Positions 1 to 5,322 of a stretch of 7,780 nt of DNA are shown in pieces; the stretch's first letter is position 1, and every line of letters begins with the position of its first letter. The stretch comes from Frankiales bacterium (GTDB taxonomy: Bacteria > Actinomycetota > Actinomycetes > Mycobacteriales > SCTD01), in contig JAOPWW010000546.1 of the NCBI GenBank assembly GCA_025965495.1, positions 1 to 7,780 on the forward strand, read 5' to 3'. The notes under the pieces are model-generated. The model did not search any database and was not told the origin of the DNA. It saw only the letters and a list, made by a program, of their open reading frames with translations. A program made the translations under genes and the position numbers.

Positions 1-924
1 GACGCGTCGGGCGGGCACGGCGTGGGCCAAGGGCGCGTCGCGGAAGGCGGTGCGCAGACGGGCGGCGAGCACGGGGCCGGACGGGACCGGCCCCAGGTGG
101 CGGGCCAGCTCCCGGTCGGCGGCGCGGGACACCGGCACGAGGTGGACCGGACGCGGTGCAGGGACGACCGACGCGGCCGCAGCAGGCCGGGACGCAGCGA
201 CCCCTGCGGACCCCGGAGCACGCACGGACCCGGCCGGCGCAGGCGTCGATGCCGGGCTCGCGTGCTGCACCGCCGACGGCGCCACCGCCCGCAGCGTCCC
301 GAAGTCCTCCGTCACCCAGACCGCGCCGTCGTCGTCGCGCACCACGGCCAGCCCGACGACGTCCCACCCGCGGGTCTGCACGATCTCGCGGTGGTGCGGG
401 CTGTCGAGCAGCTGCCGGTGCGCCCGGGCGACGTCGCCGGCGTAGGCGACGTTCTCGCCGACCAGGCGCAGACCCAGGCGCGCCTTCGTCGCGCGGGTGA
501 ACAGGGAGTCGGCGTGGCTGAGCCGGCCGGCGGCGACCATGTCGCGGGTGTGGGTGAGGGCCTGCGCGGCGAGCCGGCGGTCCAGGGCGACGGCGGGCAG
601 GCCGAGCGAGGTGCGCCGGGCGTTGACGAGGCGGAGCAGCTCGCGGGTCCCGGCGGCGTCCGCCCCCGCTCGGGTCGTCGTCGGGGAGGCCGACGGGCTG
701 GGCGACGCCACAGGGGAAGGAGCGGGCGACGCGGAGGGAGCCGGCGCAGGTGAGGCGGCGGGCGACGACGTCGGCTGCGGGAGGGGCAGCGGCGGCAGCC
801 CCGGCAGGAGCCCGTCGGCGAAGGCGGCGGTCGGCCCGAGCAGGAGCGCTCCCCCGACGGCGGCCGGGACGACGGCGGTGGCGGCGCGCGAGGGACGGGC
901 GTGGCGGGCGGTGCGGCGGGACAT
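1..924 (-). CDS. Secreted CAP (SCP/PR-1-like) domain protein, C-terminus beyond the window
   Basis: Read from ATG at 924 the frame stays open for 308 codons to the window edge, so the 3' end is missing. A GAGG Shine-Dalgarno lies 5 bases before the ATG. Residues 1-37 form a signal peptide (basic start, hydrophobic stretch, AFA/D cleavage). Residues 38-88 are a Pro/Ser/Ala-rich linker. Residues 94-212 match the CAP fold: LVNARR, then SH with His137, GEN with Glu157, SPHHR with His177/178, and a closing EDFG. These His/Glu positions are the conserved cavity residues of bacterial CAP proteins. A second Ala/Pro-rich stretch follows (about 215-260), then a further segment of unknown kind. The usual Trp before SPxHR is absent. 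The protein is probably exported and works at the cell wall; bacterial CAP proteins rarely have a proven activity. The domain call is firm, the function is not known. Confidence 0.88.
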   Translation of the reverse strand, partial: MSRRTARHARPSRAATAVVPAAVGGALLLGPTAAFADGLLPGLPPLPLPQPTSSPAASPAPAPSASPAPSPVASPSPSASPTTTRAGADAAGTRELLRLVNARRTSLGLPAVALDRRLAAQALTHTRDMVAAGRLSHADSLFTRATKARLGLRLVGENVAYAGDVARAHRQLLDSPHHREIVQTRGWDVVGLAVVRDDDGAVWVTEDFGTLRAVAPSAVQHASPASTPAPAGSVRAPGSAGVAASRPAAAASVVPAPRPVHLVPVSRAADRELARHLGPVPSGPVLAARLRTAFRDAPLAHAVPARRV

Positions 925-941
925 GCGGACCTCGGGCGGCA

Positions 942-957
942 GGTGTCGGGGGACACC
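942..957 (-). promoter_or_regulatory. Leader hairpin before the CAP gene
   Basis: Perfect 6-bp arms GGTGTC/GACACC with a GGGG loop on the plus strand lie 18-33 bases upstream of the CAP ATG at 924. It could be an mRNA leader hairpin or a dyad for a DNA-binding protein. No match to a known riboswitch was recognised. Confidence 0.3.
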
Positions 958-990
958 GCTGCGTCGACCGGTCGCGGGGCGCGTCTGTAG

Positions 991-1019
991 GTCCGGAGGA
1001 CGAACCTCACCTCCGGGAC
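991..1019 (-). terminator. Hairpin just after the acyl-CoA dehydrogenase stop
   Basis: Arms CCGGAG (993-998) and CTCCGG (1011-1016) pair across a 12-base loop and can extend to GTC/GAC with one bulged G. The structure starts 3 bases after the TGA at 1023-1025. There is no T-run, which is common for actinobacterial terminators. It separates the dehydrogenase from the CAP gene. Confidence 0.4.
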
Positions 1020-1022
1020 AGG

Positions 1023-2156
1023 TCAGGCCAGGATGGTCCGGCTGATGATCAGCTTCTGGATCTCAGTGGTACCGCCGCCGATCGAGGTCAGCTTGGCGTC
1101 GCGGAGCCCTCGCTCGGCCCGGAAGTCGCGGGTGTAGCCGTAGCCCCCGTGGATCTGGATGTTCTCCAGGGCGTTCTCGACCGCGAGCTTGCCGGCCAGC
1201 GCCTTGGCGATGGACGCCTCGAGCATGTGGGGCTGGCCGTTCTCCTTGAGCCAGGCCGCCTTGTACACAGCGTTGCGGACGACCTGGTAGTTGATCTCCA
1301 TGTCGGCGAGCTTGTGCGCCACCGCCTGGAAGTGGGCGATCGGCTTGCCGAACTGCTTGCGGTCCTTCGCGTAGGCGATGGCGTCGTCGAGGGTGGCGCG
1401 CATCCCGCCGACGCAGCCGGCGATCATCACGGTGCGCTCCCAGTCGAAGCACTCGAAGGCGATCTTCCACAGCGCCTCGCCCGGCGTCCCCAGCAGGGAG
1501 TCGCGCTCGACCCGGCAGTCCTGCAGGACGATCTCCGCGGTCGGGGAGGACCGGCAGCCCATCTTGTCGAGCTCGCGGCCGACCGTGAACCCGGGGTTGG
1601 TGGTGTCGACGATGAACGCCGTCGGACCCTCGGGGGCGAGGGCGAGGACGGTGCAGACGTCGGCGATCGGGCCGTTCGTGATGAACATCTTGGTGCCGTT
1701 GAGCACCCAGCCGTCGCCGTCGGGGGTGGCGGTGGTGCGGATGCCGGCGGCGTCGGAGCCGGCCTCGGGCTCGGTCGAGGCCCACGAGCCGATGAGCGAC
1801 CCGTCGCACAGGCCGGGCAGCCAGCGGGCCTGCTGCTCGGGGGTCCCGTGGAGCCAGATCGGGACCGTCCCGATCACCCAGTGCGCGCCGAGCGACAGGC
1901 CGAGCCCGCCGTCGTGGCCGCCCTCGGCGAGCGCCTCGTTGACCAGGCAGCAGTCGATGATCGAGCCGCCGCTGCCGCCGTGCTCCTCCGGGATCGGCAT
2001 CCCCGCGACGCCGGCGGCCGCGAGCTGCTTCCAGACGTCCGGGTCCCAGCGGCCGTCGCGGTCGCGCTCGGCCGCGCCGGGCGCGACGACGTCGGCCGCC
2101 AGGCGCTTCATCGAGGCGTAGAGGGCCTGCTGCTCTGGCGTGATCGAGAAGTCCAC
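1023..2156 (-). CDS. Acyl-CoA dehydrogenase (IVD/LCAD-type catalytic base)
   Basis: FAD-dependent enzyme that oxidises acyl-CoA to 2-enoyl-CoA and passes electrons to ETF, in fatty-acid or branched-chain degradation. With GTG at 2156 the protein is 377 residues, a normal length, and starts MDFSITPEQ as the family does; the frame is open further upstream but with no family-like sequence and no nearer start codon. The STEPEAGSD stretch (127-135) is the first ACAD signature region. The second signature fits fully at 334-353 (Q334, G337-G338, G340, D344, R349, D353). The usual catalytic Glu of the YEGT loop is Gly361 (IGGGT). Glu240 in DWER sits where isovaleryl-CoA and long-chain enzymes place their base, so the enzyme should be active. 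No Shine-Dalgarno is seen; a TAACCT box 5 bases upstream suggests leaderless expression. It follows the esterase gene by 32 bases. Chain-length specificity cannot be read here. Confidence 0.93.
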   Translation of the reverse strand: MDFSITPEQQALYASMKRLAADVVAPGAAERDRDGRWDPDVWKQLAAAGVAGMPIPEEHGGSGGSIIDCCLVNEALAEGGHDGGLGLSLGAHWVIGTVPIWLHGTPEQQARWLPGLCDGSLIGSWASTEPEAGSDAAGIRTTATPDGDGWVLNGTKMFITNGPIADVCTVLALAPEGPTAFIVDTTNPGFTVGRELDKMGCRSSPTAEIVLQDCRVERDSLLGTPGEALWKIAFECFDWERTVMIAGCVGGMRATLDDAIAYAKDRKQFGKPIAHFQAVAHKLADMEINYQVVRNAVYKAAWLKENGQPHMLEASIAKALAGKLAVENALENIQIHGGYGYTRDFRAERGLRDAKLTSIGGGTTEIQKLIISRTILA

Positions 2157-2161
2157 GCCGG

Positions 2162-2167
2162 AGGTTA
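2162..2167 (-). promoter_or_regulatory. Leaderless -10 box for acyl-CoA dehydrogenase
   Basis: On the minus strand TAACCT (TANNNT) ends 5 bases before the GTG at 2156, and no Shine-Dalgarno is present (the preceding bases read ACCTCC). This supports a transcript starting at or next to the start codon. No clear -35 was found. Confidence 0.4.
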
Positions 2168-2169
2168 AC

Positions 2170-2181
2170 GCGTGTTCACGC
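2170..2181. promoter_or_regulatory. Palindrome upstream of the dehydrogenase promoter
   Basis: GCGTG-TT-CACGC is a perfect 5-bp dyad lying directly upstream of the TAACCT box, between the esterase stop and the dehydrogenase start. Its position would suit an operator for a dimeric repressor. The protein is unknown and short dyads are frequent in GC-rich DNA. Confidence 0.3.
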
Positions 2182-2188
2182 CGTCCGG

Positions 2189-2986
2189 CTAGGTGCGGGG
2201 GTGGTCCCTGACCCAGTCCCAGACGGCGCCGCTCGCGCCGGTCAGCCAGTGGTGCCCCTCGCGCGGTACGACGACGACGCGGACCTCGCCCCCCGCGTCG
2301 CGGAACGGCTGCAGGGACGCCGAGACCGGCGGGAAGTCGGCGTGCAGCTGCGCGTTGGTCCCGCCGAGCACGGGGACGGTCCGGTCGGCGGCGCCGTGCA
2401 GGTCGAGGACCGCGACGGGGCGCGACGGGCGGCAGGGCGCGACCACCGTCCCCGCGACGACGGCGACGGCGCTCACGACGTCGGCCCGCTCGCACGCGTA
2501 CCGCAGGGCCATCATCGCGCCGTTGGAGAACCCGCTGACGGCGATCCGGGACGGGTCGACGAGCGCGCGGGCCCGGACGGTGGCGACGACGGCGTCGAGG
2601 TAGGCGACGTCGTCGACGGCGTCGTCGCGGGACCGGCCGCAGCAGCCGCCGGCGTCCCAGGAGCGGTGCACGCCCTCGGGGAAGGCGACGAGGAAGCCGT
2701 CACGGTCGGCGACGTCCTCGAGGCGGGAGTCGGACCGGACCGCCGCGGCGTCCTTGGCGTAGGCGTGCAGGACGAGCAGGAGCGGGGCCGGGGCGAGCAG
2801 CCCGTCCGGGACGTGCAGGACGAAGCGGCGCCCGTCGAGGCCGGAGGGGAGCTCGGCGGTGTAGCCCGGGAGCCCCACCCGGGGCTGCGCGGGGGGCGGG
2901 ACGGCGGGCGTCCCGGGGGCGAAGCCGGCCCGGGCCGGGCCGACGACGGCGAGCAGCAGGAGGGCGAGCAGCAGGACACGCCGCAC
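2189..2986 (-). CDS. Secreted alpha/beta hydrolase, PHB-depolymerase/feruloyl-esterase (LpqC-like) family
   Basis: 265 residues from GTG at 2986. Residues 1-20 form a signal peptide (MRRV, a Leu-rich core, ARA/G); there is no lipobox Cys. The carbohydrate-esterase family 1/PHB depolymerase pattern is clear: LVLHAYAKDA (71-80), the WDAGGCCG block (110-117) followed by DDVAYLD (125-131), nucleophile Ser154 in GFSNG, Asp201 in HGAADRTVP, and His245 in EGHHW. Cys115/Cys116 and a later Cys in ACER could form disulfides outside the cell. The usual Gly after LH of the oxyanion loop is Ala75. It should hydrolyse an ester in a polymer or cell-envelope molecule; the substrate is unknown. The start follows a GGGGGG run by 8 bases, partly held in a possible hairpin. 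It is likely transcribed with the 33-residue membrane protein upstream (43-base gap). Confidence 0.87.
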   Translation of the reverse strand: MRRVLLLALLLLAVVGPARAGFAPGTPAVPPPAQPRVGLPGYTAELPSGLDGRRFVLHVPDGLLAPAPLLLVLHAYAKDAAAVRSDSRLEDVADRDGFLVAFPEGVHRSWDAGGCCGRSRDDAVDDVAYLDAVVATVRARALVDPSRIAVSGFSNGAMMALRYACERADVVSAVAVVAGTVVAPCRPSRPVAVLDLHGAADRTVPVLGGTNAQLHADFPPVSASLQPFRDAGGEVRVVVVPREGHHWLTGASGAVWDWVRDHPRT

Positions 2987-2997
2987 TGCACAAACCC

Positions 2998-3027
2998 CCC
3001 TAGGTCGGACCGGGGGCGAGCCTAGGG
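2998..3027 (-). promoter_or_regulatory. Hairpin between small membrane protein and esterase
   Basis: CCCTAGG (2998-3004) and CCTAGGG (3021-3027) form a 7-bp stem with a 16-base loop. It begins 2 bases after the stop of the 33-residue gene, so it may be a terminator. The distal arm also covers part of the G-run that would serve as the esterase ribosome binding site. The TAGGCT at 3020-3025 on the minus strand could instead be a -10 box. Confidence 0.35.
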
Positions 3028-3029
3028 CC

Positions 3030-3131
3030 TCAGCGCTGGCCCTGGTAGAGCTTGTACACGACGTAGAACGCGAACCACCCGATGATCGCGAAGCTCACGA
3101 CCAGCAGCAGGGTGTAGACGAGCTCGAGCAC
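3030..3131 (-). CDS. Small 33-residue single-helix membrane protein
   Basis: GTG at 3131 to TGA at 3030-3032 encodes 33 residues. It has a short acidic start (MLEL), a hydrophobic helix of about 22 residues (VYTLLLVVSFAIIGWFAFYV), and a polar basic tail (YKLYQGQR). A GAGAGGTG Shine-Dalgarno lies 7 bases before the GTG. The amphipathic end pattern, the clean ribosome binding site and the fit between the esterase and the WxL-like gene make it a believable gene although it is short. By the positive-inside rule the tail should be cytoplasmic. No function can be assigned. It could partner the neighbouring surface proteins or be a regulatory peptide of the membrane; both are guesses. Its ribosome binding site lies in the 3' arm of a perfect hairpin (3137-3160). 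Confidence 0.65.
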   Translation of the reverse strand: MLELVYTLLLVVSFAIIGWFAFYVVYKLYQGQR

Positions 3132-3136
3132 CGGGG

Positions 3137-3160
3137 GGCACCTCTCGGTTCGCAGGTGCC
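3137..3160 (-). promoter_or_regulatory. Hairpin overlapping the ribosome binding site of the 33-residue gene
   Basis: GGCACCT (3137-3143) and AGGTGCC (3154-3160) form a perfect 7-bp stem with a 10-base loop. It lies 19 bases past the stop of the WxL-like gene, so it may be that gene's terminator. Its 3' arm on the minus strand contains the AGGTG of the next gene's Shine-Dalgarno. A TAGGCT box at 3165-3170 (minus) could start a separate short transcript. Confidence 0.4.
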
Positions 3161-3179
3161 GCCGAGCCTACCGGGACGG

Positions 3180-3725
3180 CTAGCGGACGCTGGCGACGGT
3201 GTAGGTGACCCGGCCGCCGAAGACGTCGCCGACCTTGGCGGTGACCGGCAGGCGGACCTTGTAGGAGGCGGTCATCGCGGTGAGGCCCGAGCCGGCGGCG
3301 GTGCCCGTCGTGGCGACGGTGACCGGCGTCGTGAGCGCGGCGTCGGTGACGGTGGTGACGGCGGAGGCGAGGACGCCGCCGAGGACGTCGGGGACGACGC
3401 CGCCGACGGTGACCTCGACGTTCTGGCCGCCGATCGGGGTGGTGCCGGCGATGTCGGAGTAGGTGGCGGTCACGGCCCAGCCGTTGCTGCTGCCGGTGAG
3501 GTCGCTGACCGTGAGGGCGGTGACGCCCGCGGCGGAGGTGTAGGAGCCGGGGGCGCCCGACAGGGAGGCCGCGGCGCCGGTGCCGGCGATGCTCAGCGTG
3601 CCGGCGACGGTCGTGCCGGTGAGGGTCGTGATCGCCGAGCCCGTGCCGCTGGCGGCGGAGGCGGAGCCGGCCGTGGCCGCGACGAGGGCGAGAGCGGCGA
3701 CGGGGACGAGCAGGCTGCGCTTCAC
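3180..3725 (-). CDS. Small secreted WxL-like surface protein (WxL-A)
   Basis: 181 residues from GTG at 3725, with AGGAG 6 bases upstream. An in-frame extension to 3827 lacks a signal peptide at its start and is not used. Residues 1-24 form a signal peptide (MKRS, hydrophobic core, SASA/AS). The mature part is rich in Thr, Ala, Gly, Val and Ser with no Cys and few charges, typical of an extracellular beta-sandwich. Residues 70-92 resemble the first half of a WxL domain: LTVSDLTGSSNGWAVTATYS, with Trp83-Ala-Val85 in place of W-x-L. The end (about 160-181) resembles the closing strand of WxL domains, GGRVTYTVASVR, with Tyr in place of the second Trp. WxL domains bind peptidoglycan in Firmicutes and associate with DUF916 proteins; the DUF916-like gene lies just upstream on the same strand. 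Assignment is by motif only. Confidence 0.72.
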   Translation of the reverse strand: MKRSLLVPVAALALVAATAGSASAASGTGSAITTLTGTTVAGTLSIAGTGAAASLSGAPGSYTSAAGVTALTVSDLTGSSNGWAVTATYSDIAGTTPIGGQNVEVTVGGVVPDVLGGVLASAVTTVTDAALTTPVTVATTGTAAGSGLTAMTASYKVRLPVTAKVGDVFGGRVTYTVASVR

Positions 3726-3760
3726 GGGGGGCTCCTGGAACAGGGGAGAGGGACCGGGTT

Positions 3761-3779
3761 GGTCACTCTGCGTCACAAG
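3761..3779. promoter_or_regulatory. GTCAC direct-repeat pair upstream of WxL-A
   Basis: GTCAC occurs at 3762-3766 and 3772-3776, a 10-base period (GGTCACTCTG then CGTCACAAG), 37-51 bases upstream of the WxL-A start. The same arrangement is present upstream of the LPRTG gene at 5242-5256, sharing GTCACAAG. Tandem half-sites one helical turn apart suit an OmpR-family response regulator. GTCACA-type repeats have been described for mycobacterial MtrA; that link is inference. Confidence 0.45.
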
Positions 3780-3809
3780 AGGTGTCGCCCTCCCGGACCC
3801 CTCGGGCAC

Positions 3810-3827
3810 ATGGCCCGTCGGGGCCAT
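3810..3827 (-). terminator. Terminator-like hairpin after WxLIP-1
   Basis: ATGGCCC (3810-3816) and GGGCCAT (3821-3827) form a perfect 7-bp stem with a 4-base GTCG loop, 11 bases past the WxLIP-1 stop at 3839. A second dyad, CTACG-A-CGTAG (3828-3838), lies between it and the stop. This suggests that WxLIP-1 and WxL-A are separate transcripts, or that read-through is limited. Confidence 0.5.
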
Positions 3828-3838
3828 CTACGACGTAG

Positions 3839-4804
3839 TCACTCCTGACCAGTACCCGCGGCACCCGGCGCGTTTGAGCGTGCACGGCGCCCGCGGAGCG
3901 CCGTGGTGAGCACCGCGAGGACCAGGAGCAGCAGCAGGAGCAGGGCCAGGACGAGCGCCAGCGGCAGGTACAGGTCACTCGCCGCGTAGTCCTGGGGGCC
4001 CGTGGGGGCCATGAGGACCACACGCAGCGTGCTCGTGCCGAGGGGCCGGTCCACGCAGGGCAGCCGCACGGTCGCAGAGGTGCCGGGCAGGACCGCCCCG
4101 ACGCGGTCGCGGTGGTAGGCACCGCTGCCCAGCAGGCCCTTGCTGGTGACCTCCACCTCGGGGTCGAGCACCTGCTGGCTGTCGTTGCGGTAGGAGACGA
4201 CCGGGCAGGACCGGCCGCCGTCGTGGCCCGGACGGACCGCGGTCAGGACCACCTTGCCGTTCGGCGTGCCCCGTCCCGGCGTCGCACCGCGGGCTCCGCC
4301 GGGGACGGTCAGGTAGACCGCCATCGCCACCCGGGTCAGGGTCTGCACGCCCGCGCCGGTGGGGGCCTCGGCCGGCTCCGCGACGATCCCGCCGACGTAC
4401 TCCCCGCCCTGGGTCCCGACGGGCACGGTCAGGGAGAAGGAGAACTCCGCACCGCCGCGCGCCGGGACGCTCTGGCGGGTGCGGTCCGGCGTCAGCCAGC
4501 GGCCGACCTGCGTGTCCGGCGCGGTCCGCTCCGTGAAGCCGAAGCCGCCGCCCTGCGACGGGACGGCGTCGCTGGCGTACAGCAGCACCGTGCGGGCCTG
4601 CGTCCCCTGGTTGCGCAGGAGCACCGTGCCGCTCACCGCCCTGCCCGGCGTGACCGTGCCGAGCTCCAGGAACGTGCCGCTCGCGCTGGCGTACGGGCTG
4701 CCGGCGGCGGGCGCGATGCCGACCCCCTGCGGGCCCTCGGGCGTCTGGGCACCGGCGACGCCGACGGGCAGCAGGAGCAGGAGCACGAGCAGCAGGCGGC
4801 GCAC
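3839..4804 (-). CDS. DUF916-like (WxL-interacting type) membrane-anchored surface protein, two domains (WxLIP-1)
   Basis: 321 residues from GTG at 4804; upstream in-frame codons lack a signal peptide. Residues 1-19 form a signal peptide (VAGA/Q). Residues 25-145 look like DUF916: LGTVTPGRAVSGTVLLRNQG, an aromatic FGFTE turn, VGRWLTP (100-106), and LTVPVGTQGGEYVGGIVAEP (125-144), which follows the family pattern 'P..apaGdhvGgIva'. Residues 183-270 form a second Ig-like region with Cys200 and Cys250, a possible disulfide, in the place of the DUF3324 domain. A membrane helix at 279-301 is followed by RGRRAR, so the protein is anchored with a cytoplasmic tail. In Firmicutes such proteins (CscA, WxLIP) bind peptidoglycan and WxL proteins. 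No Shine-Dalgarno; a TACCCT box 6 bases upstream suggests leaderless expression, divergent from the DsrE gene. Confidence 0.82.
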   Translation of the reverse strand: MRRLLLVLLLLLPVGVAGAQTPEGPQGVGIAPAAGSPYASASGTFLELGTVTPGRAVSGTVLLRNQGTQARTVLLYASDAVPSQGGGFGFTERTAPDTQVGRWLTPDRTRQSVPARGGAEFSFSLTVPVGTQGGEYVGGIVAEPAEAPTGAGVQTLTRVAMAVYLTVPGGARGATPGRGTPNGKVVLTAVRPGHDGGRSCPVVSYRNDSQQVLDPEVEVTSKGLLGSGAYHRDRVGAVLPGTSATVRLPCVDRPLGTSTLRVVLMAPTGPQDYAASDLYLPLALVLALLLLLLLVLAVLTTALRGRRARSNAPGAAGTGQE

Positions 4805-4810
4805 GGGCGG

Positions 4811-4816
4811 AGGGTA
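4811..4816 (-). promoter_or_regulatory. Leaderless -10 box for WxLIP-1
   Basis: TACCCT on the minus strand ends 6 bases before the GTG at 4804. The bases before the start read CCCTCCGCCC, which cannot be a Shine-Dalgarno. It faces away from the plus-strand -10 box at 4831-4836 with 14 bases between the two. Confidence 0.45.
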
Positions 4817-4830
4817 ACGGCCTCCGGACC

Positions 4831-4836
4831 TAGGGT
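4831..4836 (+). promoter_or_regulatory. Leaderless -10 box for the DsrE-family gene
   Basis: TAGGGT ends 7 bases before the GTG at 4844, with no Shine-Dalgarno between. This spacing fits a transcript starting at the start codon. Its -35 region must overlap the minus-strand promoter of WxLIP-1. Confidence 0.45.
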
Positions 4837-4843
4837 GAGCGGC

Positions 4844-5200
4844 GTGAGCCGCAGCCTCGTCGTCAAGGCCACCTCCGGCGCGGACGCCCCCGAGCGCTGC
4901 GCCCAGGCCCTCACCGTCGCGGCCACGGCCGTCGCGAGCGGGGTGACCACCTCCCTGTGGCTCACCGGGGAGGCCTCCTGGCTGGCCGTCGCGGGCCACA
5001 CCGTCGAGCTGGCCCACAGCGCCCCGCTGCCCGACCTGCGCGACGCCGTCCTGCTCGGCGGCACCGTCACGCTGTGCACGCAGTGCGCCGCCCGGCGCGA
5101 CCTCGGCCCGGACGACGTCCTGCCCGGGGTGCGCCTGGCCGGCGCCGCCGTGTTCCTGGACGAGGTGCTCCAGGACGGCGTGCAGGCGCTCGTCTACTAG
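4844..5200 (+). CDS. DsrE-family sulfur-transfer-like protein
   Basis: 118 residues, cytoplasmic, no signal peptide. The start at GTG 4844 gives the family-like opening SLVVKATSGADAPERC, the phosphate-loop-like beginning of the DsrE/DsrF fold; an in-frame extension to 4112 is antisense to WxLIP-1 and is not used. Landmarks are LWLTGEASW (38-46), APLPDL (60-65), and LCTQCAARRDL (77-87), with a CxxC made by Cys78 and Cys81, then GVRLAGAAVF (95-104) and a terminal QALVY. A Cys after this strand is the sulfur-carrying residue in TusD/DsrE proteins. Closely similar proteins are widespread in actinobacteria, as I recall them, usually annotated only as DsrE family. The role is probably persulfide relay or a redox task, possibly with the sulfurtransferase at the window end; the partner is inferred. 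A hairpin follows the stop. Confidence 0.9.
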   Translation: MSRSLVVKATSGADAPERCAQALTVAATAVASGVTTSLWLTGEASWLAVAGHTVELAHSAPLPDLRDAVLLGGTVTLCTQCAARRDLGPDDVLPGVRLAGAAVFLDEVLQDGVQALVY

Positions 5201-5213
5201 CCCGTCCGCGCGG

Positions 5214-5233
5214 CTGCCGCTGGCTCGCGGCAG
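5214..5233 (+). terminator. Hairpin after the DsrE-family gene
   Basis: CTGCCGC (5214-5220) and GCGGCAG (5227-5233) form a perfect 7-bp stem with a 6-base loop, 13 bases after the DsrE stop. No T-run follows. It isolates DsrE from the surface-protein operon that begins at 5323. Confidence 0.5.
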
Positions 5234-5240
5234 ACGGCGT

Positions 5241-5259
5241 AGTCACAGATGGTCACAAG
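5241..5259. promoter_or_regulatory. GTCAC direct-repeat pair upstream of the LPRTG-WxL operon
   Basis: GTCAC at 5242-5246 and 5252-5256 (AGTCACAGAT then GGTCACAAG), a 10-base period, lies 66-81 bases upstream of the GTG at 5323. It matches the pair at 3762-3776 in spacing and shares GTCACAAG. The rest of the 122-base gap between the DsrE and LPRTG genes holds the hairpin at 5214-5233 and no other gene I can support; no clear -10/-35 pair was found. Confidence 0.45.
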
Positions 5260-5310
5260 CGACCATGCGATCACGGTCCCCCCCTGCCGATCCCTGCTGT
5301 GTCGTCGACA

Positions 5311-5317
5311 GAGGGAG
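5311..5317 (+). promoter_or_regulatory. Shine-Dalgarno deciding the LPRTG start
   Basis: GAGGGAG lies 5 bases before the GTG at 5323. The earlier in-frame GTG at 5299 has no such site. This fixes the short 82-residue form of the LPRTG protein. Confidence 0.6.
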
Positions 5318-5322
5318 CACGT

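Noticed and set aside
925..1022. Possible c-di-AMP (ydaO-type) riboswitch before the CAP gene
   Set aside because: Such elements precede some actinobacterial wall genes, but the 98-base leader is too short and lacks the conserved sequence blocks.
750..2168. Long plus-strand open frame opposite the dehydrogenase and CAP genes
   Set aside because: Sequence is Gly/Arg/Asp-rich low complexity without domains; it is the complement shadow of clear minus-strand genes in GC-rich DNA.
2157..2495. N-terminal extension of the dehydrogenase into the esterase region
   Set aside because: Residues are Arg-rich without family similarity; the GTG at 2156 gives the standard start and length.
3726..3827. 34-codon N-terminal extension of WxL-A
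   Set aside because: It would bury the signal peptide; the GTG at 3725 has AGGAG and a standard signal start.
4112..4843. Upstream extension of the DsrE frame
   Set aside because: It runs antisense to WxLIP-1 and has no family-like sequence; the GTG at 4844 gives the family start.
5201..5322. Possible insertion scar or attachment site near DsrE
   Set aside because: Only a terminator-like hairpin and the GTCAC pair were found; no transposase remnant, tRNA or flanking direct repeat.
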